A stretch of DNA of 11,960 nucleotides from CALMUP01 sp035327305 (GTDB lineage: Bacteria > Verrucomicrobiota > Kiritimatiellia > CAIVKH01). Where the stretch lies: the NCBI GenBank assembly GCA_035327305.1, contig DAOLDL010000090.1, positions 1 to 11,960 on the forward strand. The letters are read 5' to 3'. Shown here one piece after another: positions 1 through 7,380 of the stretch. Below the pieces are notes generated by a model. The model searched no databases and was not told the DNA's origin. It was given only the letters and a program-made list of their open reading frames with translations. The position numbers and the translations under genes were made by a program. The stretch's first letter is position 1. Every line of letters begins with the position of its first letter.

Positions 1-522
1 GAGGTCAGCCATGTGATTGATCACGACGTCGATGATAATGTACATGCCGCGGTTATGGGCGTCGTCAATGAGGTCCTTCAATTCCTGAAATGTTCCGAAC
101 ATTGGTTCCACGCGGTAAAAGTCCGTCGGGTGGTAGGCGTGATAAGGCGTGTAGCGCGTGTCGACACCCTGTTCATTGATTTGCACGCCGGAAATCCAGA
201 TGGTCGTGATACCCATGCCTTGAAGGTAATCGAGTTTGTTGCGAACGCCTTTCCAGTCGCCACCCATGGCGAAGTGGCGGTTTCCACTGCCGTTGGAATA
301 CCAGCCGCGGATGTTGTTGTTTGCGGTGTCGCCGTCAGAAAAGCGATCCGTAAAAAGCTGATACATGTTTTCATCGCGCCAATCGGCTGGGCTTGGAAAA
401 TATTGATAGCCGGGATTGCCGGTTTTGCGGGATTGGAGGAAAAATGGATCTTGTGCCGAGGCTTGATAGGCAAAACCAACCGCCACCACCATCGCCAACA
501 TTACGCTTTGGAACCATCTCAT
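1..522 (-). CDS. Secreted GH13 alpha-amylase family protein, 5' part only
   Basis: The first 174 codons are present and the gene continues past the left edge. Residues 1-23 form a signal peptide (charged MRWFQ, hydrophobic core, then QASA before QD), so the enzyme should be exported and act on alpha-glucans outside the cytoplasm. The mature part matches the start of the GH13 TIM barrel: YQLFTDRFSDGD at 54-65, GITTIWIS at 104-111, YTPYHAYHPTDFYRVEPMFG at 124-143, and conserved region I DVVINH at 165-170. Catalytic regions II-IV (Asp, Glu, Asp) would lie outside the window, so activity and substrate cannot be judged. Three ATGs overlap here; only the one at 522-520 opens this frame, and an AAAGGA ribosome site sits just upstream. 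Family confident; subfamily and exact product unknown. Confidence 0.9.
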   Translation of the reverse strand, partial: MRWFQSVMLAMVVAVGFAYQASAQDPFFLQSRKTGNPGYQYFPSPADWRDENMYQLFTDRFSDGDTANNNIRGWYSNGSGNRHFAMGGDWKGVRNKLDYLQGMGITTIWISGVQINEQGVDTRYTPYHAYHPTDFYRVEPMFGTFQELKDLIDDAHNRGMYIIIDVVINHMADL

Positions 523-833
523 ATCATTTTCCTTTCACTCACTGCCCCGGATTGGCTGGTTTCACCCAACCGATAACCGATGAAACGGGCAGTGTTAGAT
601 AATAGATACGCAGTGATTTGAAATAAGTTAAATGTTTTATCGAATCGATTTATCAAATTGTTAAAAGTTTACACAAAAGACGCATATCGCTCATTATGTT
701 GTGTTTATGTATATTGATTTTAGACACTTCTCCCGGTGGTCGGCATTTTTATTCGTTTTTTTGTAAATCGCTTTTACAAATATTGGGCGTTTGTGAGCTT
801 TTACCGCGACTTGAATCCTTGTAAATTATCGGG
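523..833. other. Divergent intergenic region between amylase and TPR gene
   Basis: This 311-bp stretch carries no convincing gene. Its middle (about 595-720) is AT-rich and must hold the promoters for the leftward amylase gene and the rightward TPR gene. I see -10-like hexamers (for example TATATT at 710-715) but no well-spaced -35 partner, so no promoter is called. It also holds the palindrome AATCGATT (643-650) and the inverted repeat listed separately at 760-780. Confidence 0.6.
760..780. promoter_or_regulatory. Inverted repeat TTTGTAAA-N5-TTTACAAA, possible operator
   Basis: Two perfect 8-bp arms (760-767 and 773-780) flank a 5-nt centre, 54 bp before the TPR start codon. A further half-site copy, TTGTAAAT, recurs at 819-826, directly before the start. 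Symmetry and position fit a site for a dimeric regulator, but no regulator gene is nearby and AT-rich DNA makes short repeats by chance. It is not followed by a T-tract expected of a terminator. Confidence 0.35.
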
Positions 834-2207
834 ATGGCGTTGCCAAAATATGCATGGGTGTCACTGCTGGTTTTCGGAGCCGTTCTCTTTTGGTTTTTAT
901 TCCGACTTAATCGCGATGAAGCAGGTTCCGTCAATGAGGTTCCAACTCTTGAAAATCTAGTGGTCGAGGAATCTCAATCATTGGAAATCAGCGAAAATGG
1001 ATTTTCTTCCCTCAATATCCCGGCGGGCTGGATGATGCGTCGGCCTGCCGAACTGACAAACAACCGGATCGATCAACCCATGCCTGCTTCTTCCATGCCG
1101 TCCATGGATTCGCCCCCAAAGCAACGGAATGATTTATGGTTTGTCACCCCGTATGCCTTGCCCGGGGCCATGTTAAGTCCTCCCCACCATCCTCGTATTC
1201 CCGGTACGGTTATCACGGGTGAAGTTGCCGGTGTTCCTGCTCCGTGGGTGGCAGTCGTCTTGAATGAAGATCCATCCGGCCTATCATCCTTCACCATCAA
1301 CAAACGCGCGATGCTTAGCCGGCCACCGGATAAATTCAGCCGGAGCTGGGGAACTTACGATACCGCGAAGCTATCCCTGCCCGGGTTATCGGCGACGCAG
1401 GCGCCTTCCGAACAAGCTGTTATTGCCGAAATCCGGGAAGATAGCACGGAATTGTTCAGTCGGGCGATGTACTACATCCGTGTCGCCGATCAGCGCGCAT
1501 ACGATGGTAACAACCGCGAGGCTGTCGACTACTTGCGTCAGGCGGTTTCCCTTTTTCCGCGCATGTTCTATGCGAATCGTCGCCTGGGAAAACTGTTGAT
1601 CCTGCAGGGTGATTACGATGCCGCCCTTGAACATCTACTCATCGCCACCGGCGATGATCAATCGTTGCCCGAAACGTGGAACGATGTAGGTGTGGCCTAT
1701 TTGTATCGCGGAGATCATAACGAAGCCATCAAGGCGTTTGAAACATCCTTTGCGCTTGATTCGACTTCCGTAGAACCTCTTTTTAATTCAGGACTGGCTT
1801 TGCGTCTCCAGGGAAATATGGCGCGTGCCCGCGATATTTTTACCCGGTGTCTGCAATTTAATGATGATGACGCCCGTTTTTATCGAGAACTTGCGGTAAT
1901 CGCCGCATTGGAGGACGATGAGGAGCTCGCCTTGAAACTTCTTGATGATGCCATGACAAGGGATAAAACATGGACAACGCCCATGCTTGACGCGGCCTTG
2001 ATTCATGCCGAGGCCGGGCGACGCGATGTTGTTTTGCACTATCTGGACAAGGCCCTGGAAAACACTCCGGCACACATCATGATTCAAATTTACAATCAGC
2101 CTGCGTTCCGGGAGACAAAACTTCACCCCGAAAGCAAACCTTTCGAATCGCGTTTGGCCGCCAAGGCGCGAAAGGAAATGGGGCGACAAACCGCGATCAG
2201 TCCGTAG
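834..2207 (+). CDS. Membrane-anchored tetratricopeptide repeat protein
   Basis: A 457-residue protein with one N-terminal hydrophobic segment at about 7-24 (WVSLLVFGAVLFWFLF) followed by RLNRDE, which fits an uncleaved anchor with the rest outside the cytoplasm. Residues 30-200 form a low-complexity, Pro/Met/Ser-rich stretch that I do not recognise. From about 211 to 414 there are roughly six TPR units; the clearest are YANRRLGKLLILQGDYDAAL (246-265), TWNDVGVAYLYRGDHNEAI (281-299) and PLFNSGLALRLQGNMARA (315-332). TPR arrays bind other proteins, so a scaffold or assembly role is plausible but the partner is unknown. The start at 834 is the first ATG after an in-frame TAA at 822; its ribosome site is weak. 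The 3' end overlaps the convergent HAF gene by 11 bp. Confidence 0.88.
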   Translation: MALPKYAWVSLLVFGAVLFWFLFRLNRDEAGSVNEVPTLENLVVEESQSLEISENGFSSLNIPAGWMMRRPAELTNNRIDQPMPASSMPSMDSPPKQRNDLWFVTPYALPGAMLSPPHHPRIPGTVITGEVAGVPAPWVAVVLNEDPSGLSSFTINKRAMLSRPPDKFSRSWGTYDTAKLSLPGLSATQAPSEQAVIAEIREDSTELFSRAMYYIRVADQRAYDGNNREAVDYLRQAVSLFPRMFYANRRLGKLLILQGDYDAALEHLLIATGDDQSLPETWNDVGVAYLYRGDHNEAIKAFETSFALDSTSVEPLFNSGLALRLQGNMARARDIFTRCLQFNDDDARFYRELAVIAALEDDEELALKLLDDAMTRDKTWTTPMLDAALIHAEAGRRDVVLHYLDKALENTPAHIMIQIYNQPAFRETKLHPESKPFESRLAAKARKEMGRQTAISP

Positions 2208-3252
2208 AGTGATCCGTCTTTCGAAGCAGGAATGCGCGGTTGATGTCGTGGTTAAGACCGTTGCCGATCATACTTCCTTTATCATTAATTCCGGTGGCTT
2301 GTACCAGCCACCAGTCCGAAGGAATTCCGGGCAGTTCATTCAGGTCGATCATCTCGCCATCCTTCCACAAACATGCGCTTTCGTCGGAATCGTACGAAGC
2401 GATCCGGGAGCCTACGGCATGCATGAGGTTGTTGATGCCATACACTGTTGAATAGATGGCCTCGCCATCATCCAGCATGCGGGTGCCTTTGCGTCTCGAA
2501 TAGAGAAACGCCTGAACTCTCGCGGCATCCCTCATGATGTAACCACCGGCGTCACCGCGGTCGTTCAATGCCACTGCCGCGCTTCCGCTCAAATGCGACA
2601 GCAGGGTGAATGTGGTAAGATTGCGCGCTTTTACCGCGTCATAAAAATAAAATGCGTGGCTTCCGAACAATTCCTCCGAGCCGGTTTTGATATGCCCTAT
2701 CACATCGCCGCGCGTATTGATATCCAGCGCCTGGATGTTTCCGGAACCGGGAAGCCGGGGCAGAATTATGATAGTGCCGTCACGCCACAGCACGGCTTGC
2801 ATGCCATCGCGGGCTTCCACGGAGCCGACTATAAAGCCATGATCGTTGATGGCATATGCGGCGCTGAATAAAATGCCATCGGGCGCGGGCAGTGGAACCA
2901 TTCCATCCTGCTCGCTCCAGATAAAAGCGCGGGTGATTCCATGTTCGTCCGCCGACTCCCCAACGACCACGCCATGCCGGTTAATGGAGTATCCGCGGCT
3001 GGCTTGTCCGCCGAGAGTGCCCAGCATGGTGATGCCGATGTCCGGCTTCCATAGAAACGCCTGCACAGCCTCATCGCCGTTTTCGATTTCACCCACAATC
3101 CAATCCTGCTCATTGATGGCGGTGGCCCGGCTTCCAATCGCATGGTTGTCCAGAGACACCAATTCAAACGTATCCCCGGCGCCTCTCGTGTGACCGGAAA
3201 CCAGAACCGTACAGAAAAACACTGCCGCGAAATGCGTGACCCGTCGAATCAT
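2197..3252 (-). CDS. Exported HAF-repeat protein, predicted seven-bladed propeller
   Basis: A 351-residue protein starting with a signal-like segment (RR, then AAVFFCTVLVSG to about residue 20), so probably exported. The body consists of seven repeats, each with a core like AxxIN-xxG-xxVG, beginning at about 41, 85, 130, 173, 223, 267 and 316. Each is followed about 22 residues later by an (H/Q/R)AFLW-like strand, for example VQAFLWKPD at 63 and TRAFIWSEQDG at 107. LGTLGG (77-82) is typical of HAF-repeat proteins. Seven units of 43-50 residues suggest a closed beta-propeller; that fold is my inference. HAF-repeat proteins are mostly of unknown function and no catalytic residues stand out. The ATG lies 6 bp after the ptsP stop, so it is probably the last gene of the sixA-ptsP cluster and may be translationally coupled. 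Confidence 0.85.
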   Translation of the reverse strand: MIRRVTHFAAVFFCTVLVSGHTRGAGDTFELVSLDNHAIGSRATAINEQDWIVGEIENGDEAVQAFLWKPDIGITMLGTLGGQASRGYSINRHGVVVGESADEHGITRAFIWSEQDGMVPLPAPDGILFSAAYAINDHGFIVGSVEARDGMQAVLWRDGTIIILPRLPGSGNIQALDINTRGDVIGHIKTGSEELFGSHAFYFYDAVKARNLTTFTLLSHLSGSAAVALNDRGDAGGYIMRDAARVQAFLYSRRKGTRMLDDGEAIYSTVYGINNLMHAVGSRIASYDSDESACLWKDGEMIDLNELPGIPSDWWLVQATGINDKGSMIGNGLNHDINRAFLLRKTDHSTD

Positions 3253-3258
3253 CGTGGG

Positions 3259-5526
3259 TTATCCGTTCTTCATCGCGGCGTCAACGTCGGAGATTTTTCC
3301 CATGGCGAGAAGTGAATCCGCCCACGAACGGCATTCTCCGGTATTCATGGCGGAAAGTGCGGCCTGAACAAGCGGTATCATGCGTGGTTCCACGCTGAAT
3401 TGCCGGATTCCGATGCCCACGAGAAACTTCAGCATCTTGGTGTCGGTTGCCATTTCTCCGCAGAACGATAACGAGGACTTGTTGTCCGAACAGGCGCAGG
3501 CGATGCGTTTCAGCGCGCGAAGCACGGCCGGATGATGGGAAACATACAGATCGGATATTTGCTGATTGGTGCGGTCAACGGCCAGCATGTACTGGACCAG
3601 ATCGTTTCCACCAATGGAAAGAAAGTCCGCTTCACCCGCCAGCTCGCCCACCACCTCGACGGCCGCGGGTAATTCAATCATGGCTCCGAGTTTGGGATGT
3701 TCGTGGCATGAAATATCTTCATTTCGAAGTTGTTCGATGCACTCATTCACCACCTGGCGGGCTTGGACAAAATCATCCACGGAGGAAATCATGGGAAACA
3801 TGATTTTCAAATTGCGGTCGGCCCCGGCGCGCAACAGCGCGCGAAGTTGCTGGATGAAGATATTCTTATACCTGAAGGAAAAGCGAATGGCGCGCAGACC
3901 AAGGAAGGGGTTGCTTTCCGATACATTTGGAAAGTATGAAAGCATTTTGTCGCCGCCGACATCCAATGTACGGAAAACGACTTCCCGTTGATCCATTTCT
4001 TCCAGAATTACCCGATAGACCCGGTATTGTTCCTCCTCGGACGGAAAATTGTTCCGGACGATAAAGGGAAATTCGCTTCGATAAAGTCCCACGCCCTCGG
4101 CTTTCATGAGGTTCGCGGTTTTCAATTCATTCAACATGTTGATGTTGGCCATCAGGCGGATGCGAACCTTGTCCTGCGTCCAGGTTTCCCCAAGCACCTT
4201 TGCCGCACGGGATTCCAATTCGGTTTGACCGGTTAGAAAATTTTCGAAGCTTTTGCGGACCGCATCGTCCGGATCGATATAAATGTTGCCCTGATCGCCA
4301 TCGATCATAACGTGAACGTCGGGATTCAAGCTGAAAAGCCGGTTATCATCCGCTACGACCATGGGAATATTCAGGGATCGGGCAAGAATCGCGATATGCG
4401 AAGCCACCGCACCACCCACTTGAATGATTCCTTCCGCTCGTTGCGCGGACAATTTAAGAACATCTGACGGGAGCAATTCCCCGGCCACTACAATATGACC
4501 ATCATAATCAACCGGAGCTTCCTCATCGGTCCGTAAATTCTGAAGCAGTCGGCGTCCCAGATCTTTTACGTCCTGAACTTTTTCCTGGAGTCTGGGATTT
4601 TTGCTGGATGAAAACAATTTGATGTATTGATTAATTACCCGGAGAATTGCCTGGGGCGGCGATTCACCGTTTCTGATGTATTCGATCATGGAACCGGAAA
4701 ATTTCGGATCCTTGACGATCAAAAGGTGCGCGCTGAAAATAAGCGAGGCGACATCGGCCAGCCTCTCCTCCATCACCACCTGCAACTCTTCCAGCTGTTG
4801 TTCCGTGCGTTGGAGCGATCGTTGAAAGTCTTCGAGCGTGCAAGAAAATGCCTGTGAGCCTTCCTCAATGACAAACTGGTCCTTCATTCCGCCAAGAATG
4901 GTGGGTTTACCGAAGGCATGGCCGCGCGCCCCCGATTTGCCCTTGATAAATTTCAGCTCGCGCACGTCCTGGGCTGGTTTGACGACGTCTTTGGGCGGTT
5001 CTGATTTGATGCGGTGAAGCGTCATCAGCAGTTTGGCATTTTCGATCGTGGTGGCAAGTTGCGCGGCAATGGCTTGCAGGGCCTTCGTATCATTTTCGTC
5101 GAAGTAATCGACTACCGGATCCTGAAGCACCATGACGCCCACCCGCGATAGTCCGCGCAAAATGGGAACGGCAAGGAACGCCTGATATTTTTCTTCGCTG
5201 ATCCCGGGAATGAACTTGAAGTTCGGGTTGTTATTGCCGGCGCCTTCCCGGATTGGTCTTAGCTCCTTCAGCGCTGTTCCCGTTAAACCTTCACCCAGCT
5301 TCAACCGTATCTGCGATTTTTCCTTTATATTCAATCCCTGCGTAGCGGTCAGAACAAGTTCCTGCGTATCTTCTTCATAGAGGTAAACCGAACAGACCGC
5401 GGCGCGCATGTGGTGGGCGACAATACTGACCACCGTCTGAAGAAAATCTTCCAGACTCGGGCTTTTCTCAAACAGACCGGCGATTTCGCCGATACTGCAT
5501 ATAAGGTCTACGTTGTCCTTGCGCAT
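3259..5526 (-). CDS. ptsP: GAF-domain phosphoenolpyruvate-protein phosphotransferase (enzyme I-Ntr)
   Basis: First enzyme of the nitrogen PTS: a cytoplasmic protein that autophosphorylates from PEP on a histidine and passes phosphate to an HPr/NPr protein. From this start (755 residues; E. coli PtsP is 748) it has a GAF domain at about 10-170 (VCSVYLYEED at 44-53), the phospho-histidine site GGAVASHIAILARSLNIP with His377, and the PEP-binding barrel: GVGLYRSEF, RTLDVGGDK, NPFLGLRAIR, GAMIELPAA, SIGGNDLVQY, and CGEMA with the catalytic Cys689. The usual SIGTNDL reads SIGGNDL. An earlier ATG at 5607 would add 27 unconserved residues and overlap sixA by 4 bp (ATGA); I prefer 5526 because PtsP homology begins there (MRKDNVDLICSI) and a GGA lies just upstream. 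No HPr or EIIA partner is in the window. Confidence 0.93.
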   Translation of the reverse strand: MRKDNVDLICSIGEIAGLFEKSPSLEDFLQTVVSIVAHHMRAAVCSVYLYEEDTQELVLTATQGLNIKEKSQIRLKLGEGLTGTALKELRPIREGAGNNNPNFKFIPGISEEKYQAFLAVPILRGLSRVGVMVLQDPVVDYFDENDTKALQAIAAQLATTIENAKLLMTLHRIKSEPPKDVVKPAQDVRELKFIKGKSGARGHAFGKPTILGGMKDQFVIEEGSQAFSCTLEDFQRSLQRTEQQLEELQVVMEERLADVASLIFSAHLLIVKDPKFSGSMIEYIRNGESPPQAILRVINQYIKLFSSSKNPRLQEKVQDVKDLGRRLLQNLRTDEEAPVDYDGHIVVAGELLPSDVLKLSAQRAEGIIQVGGAVASHIAILARSLNIPMVVADDNRLFSLNPDVHVMIDGDQGNIYIDPDDAVRKSFENFLTGQTELESRAAKVLGETWTQDKVRIRLMANINMLNELKTANLMKAEGVGLYRSEFPFIVRNNFPSEEEQYRVYRVILEEMDQREVVFRTLDVGGDKMLSYFPNVSESNPFLGLRAIRFSFRYKNIFIQQLRALLRAGADRNLKIMFPMISSVDDFVQARQVVNECIEQLRNEDISCHEHPKLGAMIELPAAVEVVGELAGEADFLSIGGNDLVQYMLAVDRTNQQISDLYVSHHPAVLRALKRIACACSDNKSSLSFCGEMATDTKMLKFLVGIGIRQFSVEPRMIPLVQAALSAMNTGECRSWADSLLAMGKISDVDAAMKNG

Positions 5527-5603
5527 GGTTATTCCGCTCGCCGAAAATGTAACGACTGAAACACGAAACTGCAACTTTCGTTCAGTACGAAAGCGCGAAG
5601 AAA

Positions 5604-6086
5604 TCATCCGCCCAGAAGATCGGGAGGAACAAGGGATAATAGGGTCGCTTCCCCGTCATCAGACAATTCCAACTCAACCAGACCGCCTTTTTTGAACGCC
5701 ATTACAAGTTCCCCGTGTGCGGTCCATCGGCTGACCGCGGTGGAAAAATCCGGTTCATGACCGACCAATGCGGCGATCTGGACTGAAGAAGGCATGGATG
5801 CAACCACTTTGCGGATATCCTTGAAACGACAGCCTGGATTCAGGCGGGCATCGCGCCGGATTTCATTGATACCGAAAATCAGGCCGAGAATCCGCGCGGT
5901 TTCCCAGGCGCGTACAGCCTCCGAGGCAATGATCACGTCCGGCCCCCGGCGTAATTTGGCCAATTGCGAAAAAGCCGTCTTTGCCGATCGCCGCCCTCCC
6001 GTAGTCAATGGCCGCTCCAGATCATCGCCGGGAAATTCATCGGCTTCAACGGCAATGGCATGTCTGATCAACCAGAGTTTCATCAT
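5604..6086 (-). CDS. sixA: SixA-type phosphohistidine phosphatase (histidine phosphatase superfamily)
   Basis: A 160-residue single-domain protein, about SixA size, that should remove phosphate from histidine in cytoplasmic proteins. The N terminus gives LIRHAIAV with the phospho-accepting His9 and Arg8, in place of the more usual RHG. The SixA hallmark D-x-x-RPLT-x-x-GRR follows at 22-33; then SEAVRAWETA with Arg59 (commonly SPxxRAxQTA), and the second catalytic histidine in LVGHEPD (His110). It lies immediately upstream of ptsP, and if ptsP used its earlier ATG the two would overlap as ATGA. E. coli SixA acts on NPr of the PtsP-driven nitrogen PTS, so the pairing is meaningful. A second ATG directly follows the first (6083), so the start is uncertain by one residue. 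Confidence 0.9.
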   Translation of the reverse strand: MMKLWLIRHAIAVEADEFPGDDLERPLTTGGRRSAKTAFSQLAKLRRGPDVIIASEAVRAWETARILGLIFGINEIRRDARLNPGCRFKDIRKVVASMPSSVQIAALVGHEPDFSTAVSRWTAHGELVMAFKKGGLVELELSDDGEATLLSLVPPDLLGG

Positions 6087-6096
6087 GTTGAGTTAC

Positions 6097-6123
6097 TTGA
6101 CTTCCAACGTGTTCCGCGATACT
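6097..6123 (+). promoter_or_regulatory. Possible promoter for tRNA-Gln
   Basis: TTGACT (6097-6102) resembles a -35 box and GATACT (6118-6123) a -10 box, with a short 15-bp spacer, ending 20 bp before the mature tRNA 5' end. The hexamers match reasonably but the spacer is below the usual 16-18 bp, so this is a weak call. It shares the 57-bp gap with whatever promoter drives sixA on the other strand. Confidence 0.35.
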
Positions 6124-6143
6124 TGTGCTGACTCAATCTCAAC

Positions 6144-6217
6144 TGCCCGATAGTGTAATGGTAGCACAAGTGACTCTGAATCACTTTGTCTAGGTTCGAA
6201 TCCTAGTCGGGCAACCA
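6144..6217 (+). tRNA. tRNA-Gln (anticodon CTG), CCA encoded
   Basis: A full cloverleaf can be drawn by hand: acceptor stem TGCCCGA pairing with TCGGGCA; D arm GTGT/GCAC enclosing AATGGTA; anticodon stem AGTGA/TCACT around loop CTCTGAA, giving anticodon CTG, which reads the glutamine codon CAG; T arm CTAGG/CCTAG around TTCGAAT; discriminator A and a genomically encoded CCA at 6215-6217. It lies alone between leftward sixA and dnaN, on the opposite strand to both. No other tRNA is in the window; a tRNA-Gln with anticodon TTG would be expected elsewhere in the genome. Confidence 0.97.
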
Positions 6218-6236
6218 TCAATCGGGTACCCATAGC

Positions 6237-6249
6237 GCCTCACGGAGGC
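6237..6249. repeat. Small hairpin GCCTC-ACG-GAGGC between tRNA and dnaN
   Basis: A 5-bp GC-rich stem with a 3-nt loop lies in the 71-bp gap between the convergent ends of the tRNA gene and dnaN. Position suits a transcript end for either gene, but neither strand has a following T-tract, so it is not called a rho-independent terminator. Confidence 0.3.
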
Positions 6250-6288
6250 TCCACCACACCGGATATTCAACCATCTTCCCAGGTTGAT

Positions 6289-7380
6289 TTACCGTATCCG
6301 CATCGGCATCAACACATAAAGGAAGGGCGCATCGCACTTCATAACACCCGGGCTAAGTTCATCGCTGAACTCGAGCGCGACTTCATCACTGGTCAGGTTC
6401 TTGAGGCAATCCATCATGAAATCAGGATTAAACGCAATGGCCATGGCTTTTCCATTGTACTTGATGGCAAGGGATTCCGAAGCTTCGCCGACTTCCGGTG
6501 AATTAGAGGAAATGGTGAGTTGGTTTTTCTCAAAAGCCAGCGTAACCGAACTTGTCTTGTCACTTACCAGGGACACCCGGCGAACGGAATCAAGCAATTG
6601 CTCGCGTTCAACCGCGACGCGTTCTTCGCATTGGGACGGAATGACCTGGCGGAAATTTGGAAACGTCCCGTCAATCAACTTGGTTGTTATCAACATGTTG
6701 CCGAATGCAAACGCCGCCTGGTTATCGCCGGCCATGATCTTGATGTTACCTTCCGTGCCGAGGGTTTTCACCAGCTCATTAACCGTCTTGTTGGGAATAA
6801 CGATGTCGCCCGTAGCCTGCTCCGGAAAATCCAGTTCATTTTCAAACAAAGCCATCCGGCGACCATCGGTCGCTACCACCGTCAACTTTCCATCCTTAAA
6901 GCTAAGCAATACCCCGTTCAACACATAGCGTGATTCCTCGGTGGAGGCGGAATAGTGAGTGGCCATCAGCATTTTCTTAAAGGTGGCCTGTTCCAGCGTG
7001 TACGTTCGGTTTCCTTCAAATTCCGGAATGGGAGGAAACTCCTCTTCGGAAATACCGATAATCTTGAACATGGATGAGCCTGATTTGATCGTGGCGACGT
7101 CTTTGTCATCGACATTGATCTCGATATCGGAAGAAGGCAACTCGCGGATAATGCTGAATAAACGACGTGCCGGAAGCGTGGTGCCGCCTTCGCGTGAAAT
7201 TTTGGCTTCGCAAGTGGTTTGAACGCTGACCTCCAGATCGGTCGCGGTTAATTGAATCGCGCCATCCCCGGCATGAAGGTGAACATTCGCAAGAATTGGC
7301 AATGTGTTGCGGGTACTGATGCCGGATTGCACTTTCTGCAGACCTTCGAGAATGGATTCTTTGCTGGCAACCAATTTCAT
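6289..7380 (-). CDS. dnaN: DNA polymerase III sliding clamp (beta subunit)
   Basis: The beta clamp forms a ring around DNA that tethers the replicative polymerase and recruits other replication and repair proteins. The 363-residue length is close to the E. coli protein (366). Family landmarks are MKLVASKESILEGLQKVQ at the N terminus, STRNTLPILANV (22-33), LTATDLEVSV (54-63), the FPPIPEF segment after the first domain, ATDGRRMALFE, the VNELVKTLG and GTFPNFRQVIP segments, and the C terminus LMPMRIR, which corresponds to the usual MPMRL. GGAG lies about 9 nt before the ATG, supporting the start. It follows dnaA on the same strand, the common dnaA-dnaN order, but with an unusually rich 267-bp spacer between. 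Confidence 0.98.
   Translation of the reverse strand: MKLVASKESILEGLQKVQSGISTRNTLPILANVHLHAGDGAIQLTATDLEVSVQTTCEAKISREGGTTLPARRLFSIIRELPSSDIEINVDDKDVATIKSGSSMFKIIGISEEEFPPIPEFEGNRTYTLEQATFKKMLMATHYSASTEESRYVLNGVLLSFKDGKLTVVATDGRRMALFENELDFPEQATGDIVIPNKTVNELVKTLGTEGNIKIMAGDNQAAFAFGNMLITTKLIDGTFPNFRQVIPSQCEERVAVEREQLLDSVRRVSLVSDKTSSVTLAFEKNQLTISSNSPEVGEASESLAIKYNGKAMAIAFNPDFMMDCLKNLTSDEVALEFSDELSPGVMKCDAPFLYVLMPMRIR

Noticed and set aside
78..479. 133-codon minus-strand open frame inside the amylase region
   Set aside because: Different frame from the GH13 reading; the protein has no recognisable motif and overlaps the amylase frame fully.
13..576. 187-codon plus-strand open frame at the left edge
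   Set aside because: The opposite strand encodes an in-frame signal peptide followed by GH13 motifs including DVVINH and a ribosome site; the plus-strand frame resembles no family.
5527..5607. 27-residue N-terminal extension of PtsP from ATG 5607
   Set aside because: The overlap with the sixA stop is tempting, but the added residues do not resemble PtsP and the family alignment begins at the 5526 start. Left open as an alternative.
6087..6143. GTTGAGT / ACTCAA arms bounding the sixA-tRNA gap
   Set aside because: Arms are 6-7 bp and nearly 40 bp apart; likely chance, and no structure of comparable strength forms.
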